Assembly: GCA_024235615.1 (NCBI GenBank)
Contig: JACKMB010000001.1
Coordinates: forward strand, 930,001 to 994,000
DNA from: Thauera sp.
GTDB taxonomy: Bacteria > Pseudomonadota > Gammaproteobacteria > Burkholderiales > Rhodocyclaceae
Direction of reading: 5' to 3'
DNA length: 64,000 bases
Part shown: positions 59,523-64,000 of the stretch, piece after piece
Layout of the letters: every line of letters starts with the position of its first letter
How positions within the stretch are numbered: the stretch's first letter is position 1
The notes under the pieces: generated by a model
The model's input: only the letters and a program-made list of their open reading frames with translations
Databases searched by the model: none
Told to the model about the DNA's origin: nothing
Translations under genes and position numbers: made by a program

Positions 59523-60149
59523 TCAGCCTCCAGTCCGCGCGCTCGGGCGTTCCACGATGCGGTCGCGCCAGTCCTGCAGGTTGGCCATGCCCTCGGCGCC
59601 GGGCTTGAACTTCATCAGCCCGCGCGCGAACTCGATCGCGCAGAAGGCGGTGATGTCGGCGATGGTGAAGCGCTCGCCGGCGACGAAGGGCTGGCGGCCG
59701 AGTTCCTCGTCGAGCCAGCGCGCCACCTCGCGCACCTTCTCGCCCTGCGAGCGGCCGAAGTCCTCGAACTGCGGCTGCTCGAGCGGCGCCAGCCCGGGAT
59801 GGGTGTGGCGGATGCAGTTCATGATGCCGCCGAAGAGGTAGAGCTCGACGCGGCGGTCGGTCATCTCGATGAAGGCACGCTCCTCGAAGCGCTCCCCCAT
59901 CAGGTTGGGCTCGGGATAGAGGCCTTCGAGATAGCTGCAGATGGCGCGCGTCTCGCCGAGGTAGCGGCCGTCGTCGAGCTCCAGCACCGGCACCTTGGCG
60001 AGCGGGCTGCGCGCGCGGTGGTCGGAGCTGCGGTGCTCGCCCTTGACGAGGTCGACCGCGACCTCCTCGATGCCGCGGATGCCCTTCTCGGCGATGAACA
60101 TCTGCACGCGGCGCGGGTTGGGCGCACGGGGTGAAACATAGAGCTTCAT
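59523..60149 (-). CDS. Glutathione S-transferase family protein
   Basis: 208 residues. N-terminal thioredoxin-like domain (MKLYVSPRAPNPRRVQMFIAEKGI; SPLAKVPVLELDDGRYLGETRAICSYLE) with cis-Pro and ET-R/S glutathione motif, then a helical domain with FTIADITAFCAIEFA. No catalytic Cys at the usual CxxC spot; a Ser in VSPRAPNPRR may serve. Detoxification or thiol-exchange role is inferred. It is 44 bp downstream of another GST gene on the same strand, likely one unit. Confidence 0.9.
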   Translation of the reverse strand: MKLYVSPRAPNPRRVQMFIAEKGIRGIEEVAVDLVKGEHRSSDHRARSPLAKVPVLELDDGRYLGETRAICSYLEGLYPEPNLMGERFEERAFIEMTDRRVELYLFGGIMNCIRHTHPGLAPLEQPQFEDFGRSQGEKVREVARWLDEELGRQPFVAGERFTIADITAFCAIEFARGLMKFKPGAEGMANLQDWRDRIVERPSARTGG

Positions 60150-60193
60150 GCAATCTCCTGGAGTGTCCTGGTCCGGCCGGGGCGCGGGGGCGA

Positions 60194-60904
60194 TCAGACC
60201 CCGCCGCTGCGCGACTGGCCGGTCTCGACCATGTTGCGCACCTTGTCGGAAAACGCCTTGGCCCGTTCCTCGCGGTCGCCTTCGAGGTCGAGGCTGGAGG
60301 GCGGCATCTCGATGCCGCGCTGCACCGCCGGGCGCGCACGGATGCGGTCGCGCCAGCGCGCGAGGTTGGGCAGGTCGTCGATGGCGACGCCCGACCAGTT
60401 GTGCGTGCGCACCCAGGCCCAGTTGGCGATGTCGGCGATCGAGTAGTCGCCGGCGAGGTATTCGTTCCTGGCCAGGTGGCCGTCGAGCACGCGGAAGAGC
60501 CGCCTGACCTCGCCCTGGTAACGATCGATCGCGGGCTGCAGCTTCTCGGGGAAGTAGCGGAAGAAGACGTTGGCCTGGCCCATCATCGGGCCGACGCCGC
60601 CCATCTGGAACATCAGCCACTGCAGCACGCGCGAGCGCCCCTTGGCGTCCTGCGGCATCAGCCGGCCGGTCTTCTCGGCAAGGTAGATCAGGATCGCCCC
60701 CGACTCGAAGACCGCGAAGTCGCCCTCGTCATGGTCGACGATGGCCGGGATGCGGCCATTGGGGTTGATGGCGAGGAACCAGGGCTCCTTCTGCTCGTTG
60801 GCCGAGAGGTCGAGCACGCGCAGCGAGTACGGCAGGCCGAGCTCCTCGAGCGCGATCGAAACCTTGTGGCCGTTGGGGGTTGCGGCGGTGTACAGATCGA
60901 TCAT
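60194..60904 (-). CDS. Glutathione S-transferase, YfcG/Ure2-like
   Basis: 236 residues. [26 protein letters not shown] is the YfcG/Nu-class start with Thr/Asn in the active site; [12 protein letters not shown] and [17 protein letters not shown] complete the thioredoxin fold, and [17 protein letters not shown] lies in the helical domain. Such enzymes act as disulfide-bond reductases with glutathione. The start at 60904 has GGAGA six bases upstream; the ATG at 60916 lacks a site. First gene of the GST pair. Confidence 0.9.
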   Translation of the reverse strand: MIDLYTAATPNGHKVSIALEELGLPYSLRVLDLSANEQKEPWFLAINPNGRIPAIVDHDEGDFAVFESGAILIYLAEKTGRLMPQDAKGRSRVLQWLMFQMGGVGPMMGQANVFFRYFPEKLQPAIDRYQGEVRRLFRVLDGHLARNEYLAGDYSIADIANWAWVRTHNWSGVAIDDLPNLARWRDRIRARPAVQRGIEMPPSSLDLEGDREERAKAFSDKVRNMVETGQSRSGGV

Positions 60905-61007
60905 GCGATTCTCCATGGCGGCGGGCCGCGGCCCGTTGTCCTCTCATCATCCCGCCGGCACCGGCCCGGCCGCAAGCGGACCCGGCGCGTAAGCGTCATC
61001 AGGGAAT

Positions 61008-61017
61008 GCGTATACGC
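61008..61017. repeat. 10-bp palindrome in the GST/usp intergenic region
   Basis: GCGTATACGC is an exact palindrome midway between two divergent genes. It may be a regulator site. Otherwise the 264-bp region shows nothing recognisable. Confidence 0.25.
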
Positions 61018-61180
61018 GCTATCGGCCGGCGCGGCTGCGACAGCGCGGCGCATCCCTCTACACTTCGTCCAGGACGCCTGCGCAGGCAATGCCGGATCCA
61101 CCGGCCGAGAGAATGCAGGATGCCTGCCGGAACGCCACGCTCCGGCGCCGACCACACCACCGCAACCGGGAGTTTCCCCG

Positions 61181-61654
61181 ATGAGCTACGAAATCCGCTC
61201 GATCCTCTACGCCTCCGACCTGACCCCGCGCTCGCCCGCGGTGTTCCGCCACGCCGTGGGCCTGGCGATGAAGTTCAACGCGAAGCTGCACGCGGTCACC
61301 GTGACCCTGCCCTCGAGCAGCCTGCCCTACGAGGAGTTCCTCAGCGAAGAGAAGATGGACGAGATCAAGCTCGCCGGCCACAAGAAGGCGGAGGCCCTGC
61401 TGCGCCATCGCATCGACGTCTTCGCCGAGGCCAACCCCGAGCTCGACGTCAAGAGCGTGCTCGCCAGCGTGCGCGCGCTCGAGGGCGACGCCTCGCGCCG
61501 CATCCTCGACGTCGCCAAGCACGTGCTCGCCGACGTGATCGTGATGGGCTCGCGCGGCCACAGCACGATCGGCGAGCTGCTGCTCGGCTCGGTGGCGCAC
61601 AAGGTCACGATGAAGGCCGACATCCCCGTGATGCTGGTGCCGATCGACCGCTGA
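61181..61654 (+). CDS. Universal stress protein, ATP-binding type
   Basis: 157 residues, one Usp domain. The ATP motif is intact: GSRGHSTIGELLLGS fits G-2x-G-9x-G(S/T) near 127-141, and the N-terminal YASDLTPRS has the conserved Asp. UspA-like proteins are induced by starvation, oxygen or redox stress. It converges on the LysR gene with 21 bp between stops. Confidence 0.92.
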   Translation: MSYEIRSILYASDLTPRSPAVFRHAVGLAMKFNAKLHAVTVTLPSSSLPYEEFLSEEKMDEIKLAGHKKAEALLRHRIDVFAEANPELDVKSVLASVRALEGDASRRILDVAKHVLADVIVMGSRGHSTIGELLLGSVAHKVTMKADIPVMLVPIDR

Positions 61655-61675
61655 GCCTGATCTCCCCCTGTCCGC

Positions 61676-62614
61676 CTATGCCGCCGGCGGCACGATGCGC
61701 CGCCCGCAGTCCGACAGCAGCCGCCGCAACCAGCGGTGGCCCGTGGAGTGGTGGTTGCGCTCGTGCCAGAGCTGGTAGAAGCGCATCGGCGGAAACGCGA
61801 TCGGCGACGGGATGATCGCCAGCGGCAACAGCTGGGCATAGAACTGCGCAAAGTGCCGGGTGGTGGTAAACACCAGGTCGGTGCCCTGCAGCAGATAGGG
61901 CGCGGCGGTGAAGGACTGCACCGCCACGCGCTCGTCGCGATTGATGCGCATCGAGGCCAGCACGCTGTCGATGACCCCGCGCTGGCTGATCGAATACGGC
62001 ATCGGCACCACGTGCGCGGCGCGCATGTAGTCCTCGACGCTCATCCCCTTCTTCGCGCACGGGTGGCTGGCCGCCACCAGGCACACGATCTCGTCCTCGA
62101 GCAGCATCGACAGGTGCATGCGGTGCGGCGGTTCGGGCCAGTTGCCGATCACCACGTCCAGGTCCCCTTCCGCGAGCGAGCGCTCGAAGTCGAAGCTCGG
62201 CCCCAGCGCGTGCAGGCTAAGGCGCGCCTGTGGCGCCTCGCGGCGGAAGCGCTCGGCCACGCTGGCGACGAACACCGGCGCCAGATAGTCGGGCGAGCCG
62301 ACGCGGAACTCGTGCCGCGTGCTGTTCGGCTCGAAGGACTCGGGCGCGTCGGTCATGCGGTCGATCTCGGCGAGCGCGCCCTTGGCGTGCGACATCAGCG
62401 CGAGCGCACGCTCGGTCGGCACCATGCCGCCCTTCTCCCGCACCAGCAGCGGATCGCCGAGGATCTCGCGCAGGCGCTTCAAGGCCGCGCTCACCGCCGG
62501 CTGCGACTGGTTCAGGCGCAGCGCGGTGCGCGACACGCTGCGCTCGGTGATCAGGAGCACGAACACGCGCAATAGGTAGGTGTCGAGCGGGTCGTCGCTG
62601 CGCCGCAGGCTCAT
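61676..62614 (-). CDS. LysR-family transcriptional regulator next to urate genes
   Basis: 312 residues. An N-terminal winged HTH (LLITERSVSRTALRLNQSQPAVSAALKRLREILGDPLLVRE-type, ~18-60) and a ligand-binding domain. The start at 62614 follows GGAG at seven bases. It is divergent from uraH-puuD, the usual position for a LysR activator of the neighbouring operon. The inducer is probably a urate-pathway intermediate, inferred from context. Repeats resembling a LysR site lie between them. Confidence 0.92.
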   Translation of the reverse strand: MSLRRSDDPLDTYLLRVFVLLITERSVSRTALRLNQSQPAVSAALKRLREILGDPLLVREKGGMVPTERALALMSHAKGALAEIDRMTDAPESFEPNSTRHEFRVGSPDYLAPVFVASVAERFRREAPQARLSLHALGPSFDFERSLAEGDLDVVIGNWPEPPHRMHLSMLLEDEIVCLVAASHPCAKKGMSVEDYMRAAHVVPMPYSISQRGVIDSVLASMRINRDERVAVQSFTAAPYLLQGTDLVFTTTRHFAQFYAQLLPLAIIPSPIAFPPMRFYQLWHERNHHSTGHRWLRRLLSDCGRRIVPPAA

Positions 62615-62690
62615 CGCGGGTCTCCTCGTCCTTGTCGTTATCCGGATGCGGGGCGAGGCCGGCTGCCCGCCACCGAAAAGATACGCGAGA

Positions 62691-62717
62691 GCATATATCA
62701 CATATAAGGACATATGC
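62691..62717. promoter_or_regulatory. CATAT repeats and inverted repeat in the lysR-uraH gap
   Basis: GCATAT (62691-62696) and ATATGC (62712-62717) form an inverted repeat. Three CATAT copies start at 62692, 62701 and 62711, about one helical turn apart. It is the likely LysR operator; an AT-rich island in an otherwise GC-rich gap. TTAACA at 62724-62729 may be a -35, but no good -10 follows. Confidence 0.5.
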
Positions 62718-62795
62718 GATCCGTTAACACGGCCCCGGCTTACACTGCGCCTCACACGATTCCCGCATACCCGGACAGAACCAGGAGACAACAGC

Positions 62796-63146
62796 ATGGG
62801 CCGCCTCACCACCCACGTCCTCGACACCGCCCACGGCAAGCCCGGCGTCGGCATCGCCGTCACCGTGTATCGGCTCGACGGCGAGCGCCGCGAAGTCGCG
62901 CGCACCGTCACCAACCACGATGGCCGCTGCGACCGGCCGCTGCTCGAGGGCGCCGCGCTGGAGGCCGGCAGGTACGAGATCGTGTTCGGCGCCGGCGACT
63001 ACTTCCGCGCCCTGGGCCTGAACCTGCCCGAGCCGCTGTTCGTGGACGAAGTCGCGCTGCGCTTCGGCATCGCCAATGTGGACCAGCACTACCACGTGCC
63101 GCTGCTGGTGTCGCCGTGGAGCTACTCCACCTACCGCGGCAGCTGA
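62796..63146 (+). CDS. uraH: 5-hydroxyisourate hydrolase
   Basis: 116 residues, the bacterial transthyretin-related protein. Catalytic set present: His7 (THVLD), Arg44 (DGRCDRPL), His98 (QHYHVPLL) and the C-terminal YRGS. It hydrolyses 5-hydroxyisourate to OHCU, the step after urate oxidation. AGGAGA lies 8 bases upstream of the ATG. It is followed after 37 bp by puuD, which supplies its substrate. Confidence 0.96.
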   Translation: MGRLTTHVLDTAHGKPGVGIAVTVYRLDGERREVARTVTNHDGRCDRPLLEGAALEAGRYEIVFGAGDYFRALGLNLPEPLFVDEVALRFGIANVDQHYHVPLLVSPWSYSTYRGS

Positions 63147-63183
63147 GCCCCGCTTCCACGCAAATCGATAAAGAGAACAGATC

Positions 63184-64000
63184 ATGGAAGCCTATCTGCT
63201 CGACTGGGCCAACCTGCTGGTCCGCTGGCTGCACCTGATTGCGGGCATCGCCTGGATCGGCGCGTCCTTCTACTTCGTGATGCTGGACAACTCGCTCAAA
63301 CCCCCGAAGAAGCCCGAAGACGGCGCGCGCGGCGTGTTCGGCGAGCTGTGGGCGGTGCATGGCGGCGGCTTCTACCATAGCCAGAAATACCTCACCGGCC
63401 CCAAGGGCGAGCCGCTCACCCAGGACCTGCACTGGTCGAAGTGGGAGGCCTACACCACCTGGCTGTCGGGCATGGGCATGATGGCGATCATCTACTGGAT
63501 CGGCGCCTCGAGCTACCTGATCGACAGCAGCGTGATGGCGCTCTCGCCGGCAGCGGCCGTGGGCATCTCGATCGCCTTCCTGGTCGCCGGCTGGGTGGTC
63601 TACGACGTCCTGTGCCGCAACATGGTCGGCAAGGACGGCCTGCTCGCGGCGATCGTGTTCGTGCTGGTGATGGTCGCCAACTACGTGCTGCACCAGGTGT
63701 TCTCGGCACGCGGCGCCTACATCCACGTCGGCGCCATGCTCGGCACGATGATGGCGGCCAACGTGTTCTTCCACATCATGCCGGGACAGCGCCGGATGGT
63801 GGCGCAGATCCACGCCGGCGAGAAGGTCGATCCGCGCCCCGGCATCATCGGCAAGCAGCGCTCGGTGCACAACACCTACTTCACCCTGCCGGTGCTGTTC
63901 ATCATGATCAGCAACCACTACCCGATGACCTATGCCAACGCCAACGGCTGGCTGGTGCTGGGCGTGCTGATGCTGGCCGGCGTGCTGATCCGCCAGTTCT
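63184..64000 (+). CDS. puuD: Membrane urate oxidase (urate hydroxylase PuuD), 5' part
   Basis: The first ~272 codons are in the window; the gene continues past it. The N-terminus (MEAYLLDWANLLVRWLHLIAGIAWIG) and several further spans with VHGGGFYHSQKY, YVLHQVFSARGAYIHVGAM and RSVHNTYFTLPVLFIMISNHYP match PuuD, a membrane protein that oxidises urate and normally carries a C-terminal cytochrome c domain (not yet reached). Many His residues in the membrane suggest heme or metal binding. It works with UraH and is probably controlled by the divergent LysR protein. Confidence 0.93.
   Translation, partial: MEAYLLDWANLLVRWLHLIAGIAWIGASFYFVMLDNSLKPPKKPEDGARGVFGELWAVHGGGFYHSQKYLTGPKGEPLTQDLHWSKWEAYTTWLSGMGMMAIIYWIGASSYLIDSSVMALSPAAAVGISIAFLVAGWVVYDVLCRNMVGKDGLLAAIVFVLVMVANYVLHQVFSARGAYIHVGAMLGTMMAANVFFHIMPGQRRMVAQIHAGEKVDPRPGIIGKQRSVHNTYFTLPVLFIMISNHYPMTYANANGWLVLGVLMLAGVLIRQF

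Overview
The window is a contiguous, very GC-rich chromosomal segment with tight gene packing, no insertion sequence, no RNA gene and no CRISPR array that I can see. Gene content (cytochrome bc1 next to sspA-sspB, recR-ybaB-dnaX, a B12-dependent ribonucleotide reductase, many c-di-GMP and chemotaxis proteins, urate catabolism) points to a betaproteobacterium of the Rhodocyclales, most likely the Thauera/Azoarcus group. The genus is inferred from protein style, not from a marker gene.

Layout. 1-5.7 kb: the end of a Lon-type protease, then tamA and fbp (minus strand), dadA (plus), and a hemerythrin gene downstream of sspA-sspB. 6.4-9.1 kb: petA-petB-petC (bc1 complex), minus strand, with a clear terminator. 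9.3-12.5 kb: dnaX, ybaB and recR, the replication/repair set. 12.7-16.8 kb: a CysQ-type phosphatase, a DUF59 Fe-S assembly factor coupled to a polytopic membrane protein, a DUF411 metal protein, and a convergent RlmN-like radical SAM enzyme. 17-22 kb: a MoxR ATPase, a degenerate EAL-HDOD protein, a CoxE-like VWA protein and a diguanylate cyclase with an N-terminal Lar-like zinc ribbon. 22-29 kb: marR divergent from a ClC antiporter, then a complete branched-chain amino-acid ABC importer (livG-F-K-H-M). 29-39.4 kb: htpG with a sigma-32-like promoter, two chemoreceptors, greB, a DUF465 protein, an alpha/beta hydrolase, an endonuclease/exonuclease/phosphatase protein, a zinc exporter and an HDOD protein.

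39.4-47.4 kb: nrdJ behind an AT-rich leader holding a NrdR-like box and a terminator-like hairpin, two related zinc-ribbon membrane proteins, and a nucleoside-type ABC importer (ATPase plus two permeases). 47.5-59.3 kb: a signalling island. Four overlapping genes encode a GGDEF-EAL membrane protein, a hybrid kinase with HPt, a REC-EAL phosphodiesterase and a double-receiver protein. A convergent, closely similar hybrid kinase carries a NIT-like periplasmic domain. 59.5-64 kb: two glutathione S-transferases, a universal stress protein, and a LysR regulator divergent from uraH and puuD for urate breakdown; puuD runs off the window.

How it fits together: the segment is mostly core metabolism and respiration, interleaved with an unusually dense c-di-GMP and phosphorelay network (six proteins with GGDEF, EAL, EAL-like or HDOD domains, two hybrid kinases, two chemoreceptors). 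The most unusual items are the Lar-ribbon diguanylate cyclase, the EAL-HDOD gene sitting between moxR and its VWA partner, the coupled phosphorelay/c-di-GMP cassette, and the paired zinc-ribbon proteins after nrdJ. Start sites were chosen from family alignment and ribosome-binding sites by eye; no database search was possible.
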